Shown here piece after piece: positions 54,648-63,643 of a DNA stretch of 64,000 nucleotides. Below the pieces are notes generated by a model. It searched no databases. It had not been told where the DNA came from and saw nothing but the letters and a program-made list of their open reading frames with translations. The translations under genes were made by a program, and so were the position numbers. Numbering within the stretch: the stretch's first letter is position 1; every line of letters begins with the position of its first letter. The stretch comes from Methanosaeta sp. PtaB.Bin039. Lineage in GTDB: Archaea > Halobacteriota > Methanosarcinia > Methanotrichales > Methanotrichaceae. The stretch spans positions 1 through 64,000 of the forward strand of contig MVQI01000041.1 in NCBI GenBank assembly GCA_002067795.1. Reading direction: 5' to 3'.

Positions 54648-54890
54648 GTCCCAAGCCCCTTCTTGCACTCCAAGAGCCGCTTCGTTCAAACAGACCGGCC
54701 ATTCGTCAAGCACTGGCTGGTCTGGAGAACAGATTTAATCCAGGACGCCTGATAGGTGCTGACGGGCTGGGCACAACGCGCCGATGATGACGCATGCTGC
54801 TGACAGATGCCATGATGAGCCCTATGAGTTCTGAGGCGCGCCTGGGTCCAGGCCCGATCTGTATCTTGTATCTTGAAGAATGCCGCTTCT

Positions 54891-55199
54891 TCAGCCTTCG
54901 GCTTTGGCAGATGCCCACTTGTCCACATGATCTATAAGCTGAAACTCCCGGATCTTCTTGGCATCGCTTAGCATCTTGGCCACCTCTTTCAGGGAGAATG
55001 CTCGGACCTTGCCGTCATGGTCCGTGACCTTGATCTCCTCGCCGGGATTGACCTGGTCAACCTGGGTGAGCATATCCCCCAGCTTGTGGCAGGCATCTCT
55101 CAGGTACTTTATCGAGTAATCTGATAGGGATTTTCGGTCGGACAGATTGCGGTTGACCTGCCGAATCGACCAGCATATGGTTATGATTTGCGAGTACAT
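54891..55199 (-). CDS. hypothetical helical protein
   Basis: I do not recognise a family. The product is 102 residues from the ATG at 55199; an ATG at 55226 is too close to the ATTAAATAG TATA-like box (about 55237-55245) to be likely. It looks helical and charged, with Y-S-I-K-Y-L-R-D-A-C-H-K-L-G and F-S-L-K-E-V-A-K-M-L-S-D-A-K-K-I-R, and a short strand pair (E-I-K-V-T-D-H-D-G-K-V) between them. No signal peptide. It is not linked to the neighbouring genes. Confidence 0.55.
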   Translation of the reverse strand: MYSQIITICWSIRQVNRNLSDRKSLSDYSIKYLRDACHKLGDMLTQVDQVNPGEEIKVTDHDGKVRAFSLKEVAKMLSDAKKIREFQLIDHVDKWASAKAEG

Positions 55200-55510
55200 C
55201 AGATCGCACCACACAGTGATTGCCATGGCCGCTATTTAATCCTCGCGGCGGCGGCCGTGAACCGGGATTTTAAGGCGAGAGCTCGATTACGATTGGGCCT
55301 TCATCGTCAACGATTTTGCCGGAGCCAGGGATCGGTGTCGTCATGGGATCAGGTCGAAACGCCGATGTCGTCGATGGGTTCCCAGTTTGACCGGCCGAGA
55401 GGTGCCTTTCAGCGGCCACTATGCTGCAAACAAGGATATCATCGTATAATAGGCAAGAATAGCGCTTTTCCATGGAAATGCTATCTGATCTTTGCCCTAA
55501 GGCAAAAATG

Positions 55511-55703
55511 TGGGGCTGGTGCGATTCGAACGCACGATCGACGGGTCTCTCCGATACTGAGAATCGGCAGGTTGAACAGCAACCATCTCAGTGCTCCAAC
55601 GGATCATCAACGGCCTCCCCGTCGAGAGGCCTCAGCAGACCCGTTGCTCATCATAAATTATACCGCTGGAGCCCGTCGCCCTACCTGGCTAGGCCACAGC
55701 CCC
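55511..55703 (-). tRNA. tRNA-Trp (anticodon CCA) with a 119-nt intron
   Basis: The acceptor arms GGGGCTG/CAGCCCC, the anticodon stem ACGGG/CCCGT and the T arm GTGCG-TTCGAAT-CGCAC are intact. The intron (55547-55665) sits after position 37. A canonical bulge-helix-bulge is visible: CTCC with GGAG as the 4-bp centre, bulges AGC and AGA, and the anticodon stem and GGTA/TATC as outer and inner helices. The mature tRNA is 74 nt. It lies 5 bases after the tRNA-Lys gene on the same strand. No encoded CCA. Confidence 0.95.
55547..55665 (-). ncRNA. C/D box guide RNA within the tRNA-Trp intron
   Basis: Reading on the minus strand: box C ATGATGA (55648-55654), box D' CTGA (55632-55635), box C' TGATGA-like (55604-55609) and box D CTGA (55588-55591). 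The sequence before D matches the anticodon loop so that the fifth base upstream of D pairs with C34. The sequence before D' pairs across the spliced exons so that its fifth base meets C39. This corresponds to the known archaeal tRNA-Trp intron that directs 2'-O-methylation at 34 and 39. Confidence 0.9.
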
Positions 55704-55708
55704 GAAAG

Positions 55709-55782
55709 CGGGCCGAGAGGGATTTGAACCCCCGACCTAAAGGTTAAGAGCCTTTCGCTCTACCTGACTAAGCTACCGGCCC
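55709..55782 (-). tRNA. tRNA-Lys (anticodon CTT)
   Basis: The anticodon arm AAAGG-CTCTTAA-CCTTT gives anticodon CTT. The acceptor arms GGGCCGG/TCGGCCC pair with one wobble, and the T arm is GGGGG-TTCAAAT-CCCTC. There is no intron and no encoded CCA. It is directly upstream of tRNA-Trp and probably co-transcribed. Confidence 0.95.
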
Positions 55783-56308
55783 GGCCCGTACTAGGACAAA
55801 GCTGATTATAAGGCTTTCGGGTGACAGGCCCGTCGAATCCGACCGCGATGCCTGAAAAATCCGGCGCGGCTGGACCTGTCAACAGGGGGTGCTTTGGTGA
55901 AGGTGGCGCTCCAGCGTGCCAGATGCGGGGATGCTCCTGAAAGGTTTTCCTGGGGAGATCGGCCACATCCCATATGCTGCTGCCGTCACCCATCCAGGCT
56001 CCCTCATGCTTCTTGCACCGAAACGGAAAAAGATTCAAATCCTTCCCTAAGTCGGGACAAAACCCCTTCCCGGAATAATCCGCAAAAAAATGGGTCCTGA
56101 CATGAGGTCGATCCGGCATTCTGGCGGAGAGCCTCGTTCTCGGGTACATGGACCTTTGGGAGAGATCTCGGCCTCTTTACAGCCCCAACGTTTCTGCCTG
56201 TCGATTTGAGGCGTATTCTGTCGCGGCAGAGGCGCCAGGACGGATCGAGGGGCGCAGATAGAAGCGTCCCCCAACCCATATCGGCTCAGATCACGTTTTT
56301 GCCAAACC
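55783..56308. other. intergenic region, no gene recognised
   Basis: The frames that remain open here (for example 56004-56279 on the minus strand) have no motif and unusual composition. The stretch holds CGGATTATTCC preceded by a T-run on the minus strand (about 56077-56093), a motif that also occurs in the 36005-36363 gap. The tRNA promoter should lie near 55783-55830, but I see no clear TATA box. Confidence 0.45.
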
Positions 56309-57631
56309 TCAGATTATGTTTATGTAGCGCTCGAGCTCCCAGGGGTGGACCATTGTGTTGTAGCTCTCCCATTCCATCTGGCCGAGCCTCACCAGGTTGC
56401 TGACAACGTGCTCACCAAGGGCATCGCGAATGACCCGGTCATCCTGCAGGCAGCTCAGGGCCTCGGGCAGGCTGCTGGGCAGCGTGCCGATTCCATAAGC
56501 CTCCCGTTCGGCAGGCGTCATATCGTAGACGTTCTTGTCCGTGGGCTCTCCGGGATCGATGCCGCGACGGACGCCGTCCAGCCCCGCTGCCAGAATAGCC
56601 GCGAAGGTCAGGTACGGGTTGCAGGAGGGGTCCGGGGATCGGAACTCCAGGCGGGTGGACATGCCCCTGCCAGACGGTATTCTGATCAACGAGGATCTGT
56701 TGGGGCCGGACCAGCTCACGTAAACCGGGGCCTCAAAGCCAGGAACCAGCCGCTTATAGGAGTTTACTATCGGGTTGGCAATGGCGGTAAGTGCGCTGGC
56801 GTGCTCGAGCACTCCTCCGACGAAGTACCGGGCAAGGTCGCTTATGTACATAGGCTTTTCCGGATCGTAGAATGCGTTTTCCCCTCCACGGAACAGGGAT
56901 ATATTCACGTGCATCCCAGATCCAGCCTGGCCATAGATCGGCTTGGGCATAAATGTGGCCCGCAGACCAGATTTGACGGCAATGGTCTTGGTGACGTATT
57001 TGAAGGTGACCACTTTGTCGGCATTCTTAATTGCGTCGTCATAGACGAAATCTATCTCGTGCTGTCCCCGAGCCACCTCATGGTGGGAGGCCTCGATCGT
57101 GAATCCCATCTGGATCAGCGCCCGAATGATCTCGCGCCTGATGTCCTCGGCCAGATCCACCGGTCCCAGGTCAAAGTATCCGCCGAAGTCCTGCGGGGTG
57201 GTGCTTGTGCCGTTTCCCTTCTCGAAAAGGAAGAACTCCAGCTCAGGGCCCACGTTCATGGAATAGCCCATCTCGGCCGCCTGACCGAGCATCCTCTTGA
57301 GAACATATCTGGGATCTCCCTCAAAAGGCCGTCCACTGGGGTGGTATACGTCGCATATAAAGCGGGCCTCGTTGGCCCCATCAAGCGTCCTCCAGGGCAG
57401 TATAGAAAACGTATCCAGATCGGGCTTGAGCACCATGTCCGACTCCTGGATGCGAGCAAATCCCTCGATCGATGAGCCGTCGAAGGATATGCCGCTCTTC
57501 AAGGCCTTCCCCAGCTGGGCGGCAGGCACGGCCACGTTCTTGACTATTCCCTGGATATCTGTGAACTGCAACCTGATGAACTCGACCTTCTTCTCGCGGA
57601 TCGTGTCTAATAACTTCTCCTGAGTCTGCAT
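56309..57631 (-). CDS. glnA: glutamine synthetase type I
   Basis: Makes glutamine from glutamate, ammonia and ATP; the main ammonia-assimilation enzyme. The start at 57631 gives 440 residues, preceded by GAGGTG. Seen motifs are the Asp-rich latch F-D-G-S-S-I-E-G-F, G-P-E-L-E-F-F-L-F, H-H-E-V-A-R-G-Q-H-E-I-D, P-K-P-I-Y-G-Q-A-G-S-G-M-H and the N-R-S-S-L-I-R-I-P arginine block. Length and lack of the adenylylation-site extension fit the archaeal GSI-alpha type. It diverges from purD. Confidence 0.96.
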   Translation of the reverse strand: MQTQEKLLDTIREKKVEFIRLQFTDIQGIVKNVAVPAAQLGKALKSGISFDGSSIEGFARIQESDMVLKPDLDTFSILPWRTLDGANEARFICDVYHPSGRPFEGDPRYVLKRMLGQAAEMGYSMNVGPELEFFLFEKGNGTSTTPQDFGGYFDLGPVDLAEDIRREIIRALIQMGFTIEASHHEVARGQHEIDFVYDDAIKNADKVVTFKYVTKTIAVKSGLRATFMPKPIYGQAGSGMHVNISLFRGGENAFYDPEKPMYISDLARYFVGGVLEHASALTAIANPIVNSYKRLVPGFEAPVYVSWSGPNRSSLIRIPSGRGMSTRLEFRSPDPSCNPYLTFAAILAAGLDGVRRGIDPGEPTDKNVYDMTPAEREAYGIGTLPSSLPEALSCLQDDRVIRDALGEHVVSNLVRLGQMEWESYNTMVHPWELERYINII

Positions 57632-57893
57632 CGCCAACACCTCACGGGTCAGGGACCACATCCCTCTTCCCGTTCTCATTTAGTCTGCCTATGATCCATC
57701 ATCTCCCGACGAGCTTGCTGCCTGATTGCTGCTCGCTCTCGTCCCCGGAACTTGTCCCAATGCCGGTACCTGCTGCCCGCGGTCCGGCGTTCACTTTTTT
57801 TAGCGGATTTTCGGCCTGTTTGGACCAATCATGTCGTCCCGGCCCACAGCATCGAGAGCATTTATGTGGACATGTGGGCAGGATGACGAGGGC

Positions 57894-57902
57894 CTATAAA
57901 TA
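57894..57902 (+). promoter_or_regulatory. TATA box for purD
   Basis: CTATAAATA lies about 46 bases before the purD ATG and predicts a leader of about 20 nt. Confidence 0.5.
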
Positions 57903-57947
57903 TGCTTATCTACCGGGCTGTCTCCTTCCCGATAAGGTTGAGATCCC

Positions 57948-59375
57948 ATGTCCGGTGCTAAGGTTCTGGTAATCGATTCTGGAGGACGAGGAAATGCCAT
58001 AGCCCATGCCTTCGCCAGGAGCCCTCTAGTGGAGAAGGTGTACGTGGCTCCAGGAAATGCTGGAAGCAGCCTTCTGCCCAAGTGCAGCCTGGCCTCTTCG
58101 GCCAACCGTCCACTAAAAAGCATGCAGGAGATGGCACAGTTCGCCCGCAAGAACGAGGTGGACCTGACATTCGTCGGCCCGGAGGGCTATCTCTCTGACG
58201 GAATCGTCGACCTATTCTTGGCAGAAGGGCTGTCCATAGTAGGTCCCCGCAAGGATGCAGCCATACTGGAGGGCTCGAAGTGCTGGACAAAGGACCTGCT
58301 AAGCAGTCTTGGGGTCCCAGTCCCGCCCTACATGAATTTCAGCGATGCCAAAGATGCCGCGTCTTTTGTCGAGCAGTTCTATTCGGCAAATCCGGGAAAG
58401 GACCTGGTGATAAAGGCCGATGGCCTGGCAGCCGGAAAGGGCTCTGTCGTATGCTCGTCTGTTGAGGAGGCTCTATCCACGGTTGAGCGGATCATGGTCT
58501 CGCCCCGCATATTCGGCCAGGCCGGCAGCCGGGTGGATGTAGAGGAGAGGCTGCACGGCCAGGAGCTGATGTTCTTTGCCTTAACGGATGGCGAGACGAT
58601 CCTGCCGCTGGAATCGGCCATGGATTACAAGCAGGCTTACGGTCCGGATGAGACGGTGGCCATCCGGCTCTTCAACCGTCTCTCTCTCAATCCAAACCTC
58701 GATAACAATCCAAATACCGGTGGCATGGGCGGCTTCTCTCCCCATCCGTGGCTTGACAAAGAATTGGAGGGGCGGATCATGGAGCGGATTGCCAGGCCAA
58801 CCATAAGGGGGCTGAAGGCCCAGGGGATCGATTACCGCGGATTCATCTACTTCGGGCTCATGATAGTGGAGGAGGGTGGCGAGAAGAACCCCTATGTCCT
58901 GGAGATAAACGTGCGGCTCGGCGATCCGGAGGCCGAGGTTATCCTGCCCCGGCTGAAGACCGACATGTATCAGCTCTCAAAGGCGGTAGTCGAGGGCAGG
59001 CTCGATGCCGTATCGCTTGAGTGGCAGCCCAATTTTTGCGCCGGGGTCTGCGCCGTCAGCGGCCGGGTGGTCAAGTCGCTCTCCAGCGGCCAGTGCGAGG
59101 AGCGTCCGGGCTATCCGGGCGCACATTACACAAATATGCCCATCCGTGGGTTAGATCTGGTGGACCCCGACGTCCTTGTGTATCACAATGGTACGGCTTT
59201 CGGCACCGAGCCTGCCAATGCGCAGACCATCTACACCACCGGCGGCCGGGTGCTTACCCTGGTGGCCTGCGGAGACACGCTTGGCGAGGCCAGGCAGAAG
59301 GCCTATGACAACATTCGCCGTATCGGATTCAACGGAATGCGCTACCGGCGGGACATCGGGGCGGGGTATCTATGA
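57948..59375 (+). CDS. purD: phosphoribosylamine-glycine ligase
   Basis: ATP-grasp enzyme for the second step of purine synthesis. The 475 residues start V-L-V-I-D-S-G-G-R-G-N-A-I-A and contain F-V-G-P-E-G-Y-L-S-D-G, V-I-K-A-D-G-L-A-A-G-K-G, G-G-M-G-G-F-S-P and E-I-N-V-R-L-G-D-P-E-A-E. It is about 40 residues longer than many bacterial homologues, mostly in internal loops. It is followed by kae1 on the same strand after 64 bases. A TATA box lies at 57894. Confidence 0.94.
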   Translation: MSGAKVLVIDSGGRGNAIAHAFARSPLVEKVYVAPGNAGSSLLPKCSLASSANRPLKSMQEMAQFARKNEVDLTFVGPEGYLSDGIVDLFLAEGLSIVGPRKDAAILEGSKCWTKDLLSSLGVPVPPYMNFSDAKDAASFVEQFYSANPGKDLVIKADGLAAGKGSVVCSSVEEALSTVERIMVSPRIFGQAGSRVDVEERLHGQELMFFALTDGETILPLESAMDYKQAYGPDETVAIRLFNRLSLNPNLDNNPNTGGMGGFSPHPWLDKELEGRIMERIARPTIRGLKAQGIDYRGFIYFGLMIVEEGGEKNPYVLEINVRLGDPEAEVILPRLKTDMYQLSKAVVEGRLDAVSLEWQPNFCAGVCAVSGRVVKSLSSGQCEERPGYPGAHYTNMPIRGLDLVDPDVLVYHNGTAFGTEPANAQTIYTTGGRVLTLVACGDTLGEARQKAYDNIRRIGFNGMRYRRDIGAGYL

Positions 59376-59439
59376 TCGGACCGGCGGCGTATTTTAGCGG
59401 GGCCAAGCTCTGCCTTCAAACGCGTGAGGTGAAGCTGCG

Positions 59440-60414
59440 GTGAATGTCCTGGGCCTTGAGGGCACAGCGTGGAATCTCAGCTGCGCCCTCGTAAACGAGA
59501 CTGATGTGCTTGTGGAGAGAGCGGCCACCTACGTTCCTGCCAGAGGCGGGATTCATCCCAGGGAGGCCTCCCAGCACCATGCCGATCATATGGAGGAAGT
59601 GGTTAGGGGGGTGATGGCCGAAGCCAGGCAGCTGGATCTATCGATCGATGCCGTGGCCTTCTCTCAGGGTCCGGGGCTGGGGCCATGCCTGCGCACGGTG
59701 GCAACCGCTGCCCGGATGCTATCCATGCGTTTTTCGGTGCCACTGGTGGGGGTCAACCATTGCATCGCTCACATCGAGGTCGGCAAGTGGAAGACTGGTG
59801 CGCAAGATCCGGCAGTGCTCTATGTCAGCGGTGGCAACTCCCAGGTACTGGCACTTCGACGTGGGCGTTACCGCATATTCGGGGAGACCCTGGATATCAG
59901 CGTGGGAAACGCCCTGGACAAGTTCGCCCGCTCGGTGGGGCTGCCTCACCCTGGAGGTCCGCGCATCGAGGAGCTGGCCAGATCATCCAATGAGTATATA
60001 CCGCTTCCGTATACCGTAAAGGGCATGGACTTCTCCTTCTCGGGACTTGCCACGGCAGCCACCGAGGCCGCCAAAAAGCACTCCCTTCCTGATGTCTGTT
60101 ACAGCCTGCAGGAGACCGCTTTTGCCATGCTGGTGGAGGTCACGGAGCGGGCGATGGCACACGCCGAGAAGGACGAGGCCATGCTGGTCGGAGGAGTCGG
60201 CGCCAACCGCCGGCTGGGCGAGATGCTGGACACAATGTGCGCCGAGAGGGGGGCCAGCTTCTTCTTGCCTGAGAGGAGGTTCATGGGGGATAACGGCTCC
60301 ATGATCGCCTACACCGGTCTGGTGATGCTGAAGAGCGGTGTCTTTACCCCTCTGGAGCTCTCCCAGGTCCGGCCGGGATACCGGACTGACGAGGTGCAGG
60401 TAAGCTGGGCATAA
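59440..60414 (+). CDS. kae1: KEOPS subunit Kae1 (tRNA threonylcarbamoyladenosine synthesis)
   Basis: Transfers threonylcarbamate to A37 of ANN-decoding tRNAs within the KEOPS complex. The 324 residues carry the iron/zinc motif N-H-C-I-A-H-I-E, Y-V-S-G-G-N-S-Q, G-E-T-L-D-I-S-V-G-N-A-L-D-K and F-M-G-D-N-G-S-M-I-A-Y-T-G. The start is a GTG with GAGGTGAAG upstream. Many euryarchaea fuse Kae1 to the kinase Bud32; here the kinase part is absent, so Bud32 should be encoded elsewhere. Confidence 0.94.
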   Translation: MNVLGLEGTAWNLSCALVNETDVLVERAATYVPARGGIHPREASQHHADHMEEVVRGVMAEARQLDLSIDAVAFSQGPGLGPCLRTVATAARMLSMRFSVPLVGVNHCIAHIEVGKWKTGAQDPAVLYVSGGNSQVLALRRGRYRIFGETLDISVGNALDKFARSVGLPHPGGPRIEELARSSNEYIPLPYTVKGMDFSFSGLATAATEAAKKHSLPDVCYSLQETAFAMLVEVTERAMAHAEKDEAMLVGGVGANRRLGEMLDTMCAERGASFFLPERRFMGDNGSMIAYTGLVMLKSGVFTPLELSQVRPGYRTDEVQVSWA

Positions 60415-60665
60415 GCATATCTGCTGGGCAAGGCTGCGGCAGATGGATTCGGCGCTCTCCTTTGTCCGGCAGATCGAATGGCTCTTTTTCGGATCATATC
60501 CGATTCTGCGAGTCTCACGTTTGGTCTTGTCAAAACCTGCGGGATTTGAGCGTCGTCTTCTTTTCGGGACCAACATCCGGGCTTGAGAATTCAGGCGGCA
60601 TTCTCCGATCCGCCCATGCTGAAAGTAGATGCTTTTTCAGTGAATCAATCATAACTTACAAAAAA
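60415..60665. other. intergenic region, no gene recognised
   Basis: Between kae1 and the small leaderless ORF I see no coding pattern. The final 20 bases become AT-rich and lead into a TATA box. Confidence 0.4.
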
Positions 60666-60673
60666 TTTATATA
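60666..60673 (+). promoter_or_regulatory. TATA box for the 16-codon ORF
   Basis: TTTATATA is 21-28 bases before the ATG at 60694, an ideal distance for a leaderless transcript. Confidence 0.6.
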
Positions 60674-60693
60674 ACATGGGGTAGAATATACCC

Positions 60694-60744
60694 ATGGGCA
60701 GAAACGTTCTCGCCATCGACCGGTTCAGCCCAAGCCTCCTCTGA
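60694..60744 (+). CDS. leaderless 16-residue mini-ORF
   Basis: The ATG lies exactly where initiation from the TATA box at 60666 is expected. The frame encodes M-G-R-N-V-L-A-I-D-R-F-S-P-S-L-L and stops at 60742-60744. Two bases later a strong GC hairpin begins (60746-60766). This arrangement looks like a discrete transcript of about 80 nt. It could encode a micropeptide, be a leader peptide for something now lost, or be a small RNA in which the ORF is accidental. No gene on the same strand follows for over 2 kb. Confidence 0.45.
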   Translation: MGRNVLAIDRFSPSLL

Positions 60745-60745
60745 A

Positions 60746-60774
60746 GGCCCCCTCCCGGCGGGGGCCTCTTCCTT
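60746..60774 (+). terminator. GC-rich hairpin and pyrimidine tract after the mini-ORF
   Basis: GGCCCCC (60746-60752) pairs with GGGGGCC (60760-60766) around a 7-nt loop, followed by TCTTCCTT. This resembles a factor-independent terminator. Confidence 0.6.
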
Positions 60775-60933
60775 ACCGCAAGCCTTCGAAAAAAACTGCT
60801 GTCTCCATCCGTTTGCCGCTTCTGATATCCAATGTACCGCACATTTTTTCAGCGGATCTGGGCAAGGTCTTTTTTGGCCCTCATCATGATGTCGCCACCG
60901 GTGCCATCTCCTGCTTATCGATCTCCTGCTTAT

Positions 60934-61773
60934 TCAGGTCACCACTGCTCTCTGAAACATCTTCCAGGCAACCAGGTACATGACGGCGGTGAAGGCTGAC
61001 AGTGTCGAAAGAGAGCTCATGATATCAGCGCCGCTGTAGATGTAATGGATCCCCAGAGCGTAGAAGTCGTCTCCTATGACGAAGTAGCGCACCCCGTTAA
61101 CCAGGTGGGTGAGCGGATTGATCATCGATATGGCCCTGGCCCAGCCAGGAAAGTAGTCGATGGGGTAAAGCGCGTTGCTGGCGAAGAAGAGGGGCAGAGT
61201 AAGCAGGGTTATCACAGCCTGCAGGCCTTCCGGAGTGTCCATGCTCATGGAGATGGCTGAGGAAAGGAAGAGGAACCCAAGGGAGAAGATGCCCACGAAA
61301 ACCAGAACTCCTATTACCGAAAGGGCAGTCCTTTCCGGGCCGAATCCTGAGAAGAACTCCACGCCTATCACAAGGCCGAATCCCATTATGACCAGGACCT
61401 GCAGGATGGACTTGGTGACGCCGCTAAGCCCGATGCCTATAATTATGTTGTAACGTGGCATGGGGCTGGCCAGCAGCTCGCGCATCAGCCCCCAGTTCTT
61501 GTCGAAAAGAAGGCTGATGCCGCCGAAAAGGCTGGTGAAAAGCGTGGTCAGAGCGATCACACCCGCCCCCATGAATGTGAGGTAGGTCACCTGGGCGATC
61601 CCGCCCGGCCCCGGAGCATCCCCGCCCAGACGGGAGAAGTTGCTTGACATGGCAGCTCCGTAGAGCGCCATCCAGAGTGCAGGCTGGATAAGGGAGGTGA
61701 ACAGGACCGCCCGAAAGCGCACGAATCGGATCATGTCCCTCCAGTAGATCGTGAGAAATTCCAGAGCCATCAC
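60934..61773 (-). CDS. ABC-2 type transporter permease
   Basis: The 279 residues show six transmembrane helices and the ABC-2 family core: F-T-S-L-I-Q-P-A-L-W-M-A-L-Y near the start, L-L-A-S-P-M-P-R-Y-N in the middle, and the Y-P-I-D-Y-F-P-G-W-A-R-A-I-S-M-I-N-P-L-T-H motif. It pairs with the overlapping ATPase gene upstream (4-base ATGA overlap). Together they would form a DrrAB-like exporter of unknown substrate. Confidence 0.92.
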   Translation of the reverse strand: MMALEFLTIYWRDMIRFVRFRAVLFTSLIQPALWMALYGAAMSSNFSRLGGDAPGPGGIAQVTYLTFMGAGVIALTTLFTSLFGGISLLFDKNWGLMRELLASPMPRYNIIIGIGLSGVTKSILQVLVIMGFGLVIGVEFFSGFGPERTALSVIGVLVFVGIFSLGFLFLSSAISMSMDTPEGLQAVITLLTLPLFFASNALYPIDYFPGWARAISMINPLTHLVNGVRYFVIGDDFYALGIHYIYSGADIMSSLSTLSAFTAVMYLVAWKMFQRAVVT

Positions 61774-62756
61774 CGACCACTCCTCTTCCCTTCAGATTCA
61801 GGCCCTGGCTTCTCCGTTCCCTCTCCTCGCAGCTCCCTGCCTGTATAATGGACGAAAACGTCATCGAGGCTTGGCTTCTTCAGATTGGCACCTGTAATGG
61901 ATATGCCAGCATCTGCGAGCCGGCTAATCAGGAGCGGCAGGCAGTGTGTGCCGTCTTTGTTGATATTGATGACCAGACCTCTGGATGTGGCCTTTGCCTC
62001 CCTGACGATCTGCATTCCCCTCAGGATCTGGAGTGCCTTCTCATCATCTCTGGTCTCCAGATAGATCATATCCCGACCGAGGGCGTCTTTGAGCCGGCTC
62101 GGCTCTCCACCGGCTATGATTCTCCCACGGTCGATTATACTGATGCGGTCGCTCGCCATGTCTGCCTCGTCCATATAGTGGGTGGTCAGGAATATGGTGG
62201 TGCCGGCGGCGTTCACCTCCTTGATATACTCCCAGAGGCGCCGACGGGTCTGGGTATCCAGCCCGATCGTGGGTTCGTCCAGGAAAAGCACCTGCGGCCG
62301 GGTCATGAGGCCCCGTGCAATCTCCAGGCGCCTCTTCATCCCGCCGCTCAGCCTTCGGGTCCTCACATCCCTCTTGCTCTCCAGCTCCACAAGGGCGATC
62401 ATCTCCTCTATCCTCTTCCTCCTCTCAGCCCTGGGCATTGAGTAGAGGCGGCCGTGGAACTCCAGGGTCTCCCAGACCGTCAGGTCGCGGTCCAGCGTCT
62501 CCTCCTGAAATACTATGCCTATTGCCCGGCGCACCGCCTCCGGCTCGGTGCCAACATCATGGCCACCCACCAGCACCGAGCCTTTCTGCAAGGGCAGAAG
62601 CGTGGTCAGCACATTGATAACCGTGCTCTTGCCAGCCCCGTTTGGCCCCAGGAAGGAGAATATCTCTCCCTTGCAGACCTCGAAGCTGATCCTGTCCACT
62701 GCCACGAAGTCCCCATATCGGTGCTCCAGATCTGCGACCTCGATCACATCTCTCAT
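61770..62756 (-). CDS. ABC transporter ATP-binding protein (DrrA-like)
   Basis: The 328 residues have Walker A G-P-N-G-A-G-K-S-T, Q-loop I-V-F-Q-E-E-T, signature L-S-G-G-M-K-R-R-L-E, Walker B V-L-F-L-D-E-P-T and H-loop T-T-H-Y-M-D-E. The C-terminal extension (about 230-310) is the DUF4162-like domain of drug-resistance and lipid exporters, with I-T-G-A-N-L-K-K-P-S-L-D-D-V-F. It is first in the two-gene operon with the permease. Confidence 0.94.
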   Translation of the reverse strand: MRDVIEVADLEHRYGDFVAVDRISFEVCKGEIFSFLGPNGAGKSTVINVLTTLLPLQKGSVLVGGHDVGTEPEAVRRAIGIVFQEETLDRDLTVWETLEFHGRLYSMPRAERRKRIEEMIALVELESKRDVRTRRLSGGMKRRLEIARGLMTRPQVLFLDEPTIGLDTQTRRRLWEYIKEVNAAGTTIFLTTHYMDEADMASDRISIIDRGRIIAGGEPSRLKDALGRDMIYLETRDDEKALQILRGMQIVREAKATSRGLVININKDGTHCLPLLISRLADAGISITGANLKKPSLDDVFVHYTGRELRGEGTEKPGPESEGKRSGR

Positions 62757-62998
62757 ATTCTGGCCAGTCCGTTTCAGCCATCGCGCTGATTGGATTTAAG
62801 CGGTTTGTCGCTTGCAGGCATTGGGCTGGCATTGGCCCTGTCTTTTTGCCTACCTGTGGCGGCCTTTGACGCGATCTCAGATCTCTCCTCTGGACGGCTT
62901 CTCTCATGCCATCACGCTCCAAATGCCTCGATCGTTCCCGCAATTATCAATAGGGAACAAAATTGTATATACTAAAAACCGGTACAGCCACAGATCTG

Positions 62999-63643
62999 AT
63001 GAGATGCGTAGACGCAAGAGCGCACATTGGGATTGGCCTTCTCTTGGTGGTGCTTGGTGCTGGGCTTGCATCAGCACAGCTTGAGGTGACTGCGATCTTT
63101 TCCCCTTCAGGCTCGGAAGGGGATTATGCCGATATCGGTCTGGATGATGCGTGGGCCGATCAGCCCATCTCTCCACCCTCCTGTATCAGGATTAGCTACT
63201 CGGCAGCCCAGTCACAGGGCCAGGGGTATGCGGGGATAATCTGGCAGTACCCGGACTCCAACTACGGCAGCCAGCCGGGTATGGACCTGAGCAGCTACGA
63301 CCGGCTGACTTTCTGGGCCAGGGGAGAGCTGGGCGGCGAGGTGGCGGAATTTTGGGCTGGACAGAGCGGCGATACTCTTCAGACGGTCTCGATGACCGTC
63401 ACCCTTTCCCGGCAGTGGCAGCAGTACTCCCTCGACCTCTCGGGCCAGGACAGAAGCAGCGTCTCAGGCGGATTTGCCTGGCGGGCCACCAAGGATCAGA
63501 ACCCTCTGGGCTCTACGATATACCTCGACGACATAATCCTTGAGGAGGTCGCCTCTCAGGAGCCGATTGGACCTGTCATCGAGACTGTAAACGACATCGC
63601 AGCCGAGATGCCTCCTGAGGTGTGGCCGTATGGATCTGGATAA
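62999..63643 (+). CDS. exported protein with a carbohydrate-binding-like jelly-roll
   Basis: The start at 62999 lies about 30 bases after TGTATATAC (62964-62972), which suggests a leaderless mRNA; the frame opens earlier at a TTG. Residues 1-27 form a signal peptide ending in A-S-A. The remainder resembles family-11/30-like carbohydrate-binding modules: S-Y-D-R-L-T-F-W-A-R-G-E, W-Q-Q-Y-S-L-D-L-S-G and I-Y-L-D-D-I-I-L. It probably binds a surface glycan or S-layer component. The next gene overlaps its 3' end by 14 bases. Confidence 0.75.
   Translation: MRCVDARAHIGIGLLLVVLGAGLASAQLEVTAIFSPSGSEGDYADIGLDDAWADQPISPPSCIRISYSAAQSQGQGYAGIIWQYPDSNYGSQPGMDLSSYDRLTFWARGELGGEVAEFWAGQSGDTLQTVSMTVTLSRQWQQYSLDLSGQDRSSVSGGFAWRATKDQNPLGSTIYLDDIILEEVASQEPIGPVIETVNDIAAEMPPEVWPYGSG

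Noticed and set aside
55270-55473. 67-residue open frame on the minus strand
   Set aside because: No start signals and no similarity to known folds; probably chance.
56004-56279. 91-residue open frame on the minus strand
   Set aside because: Low-quality composition, no promoter and no motif; treated as intergenic.
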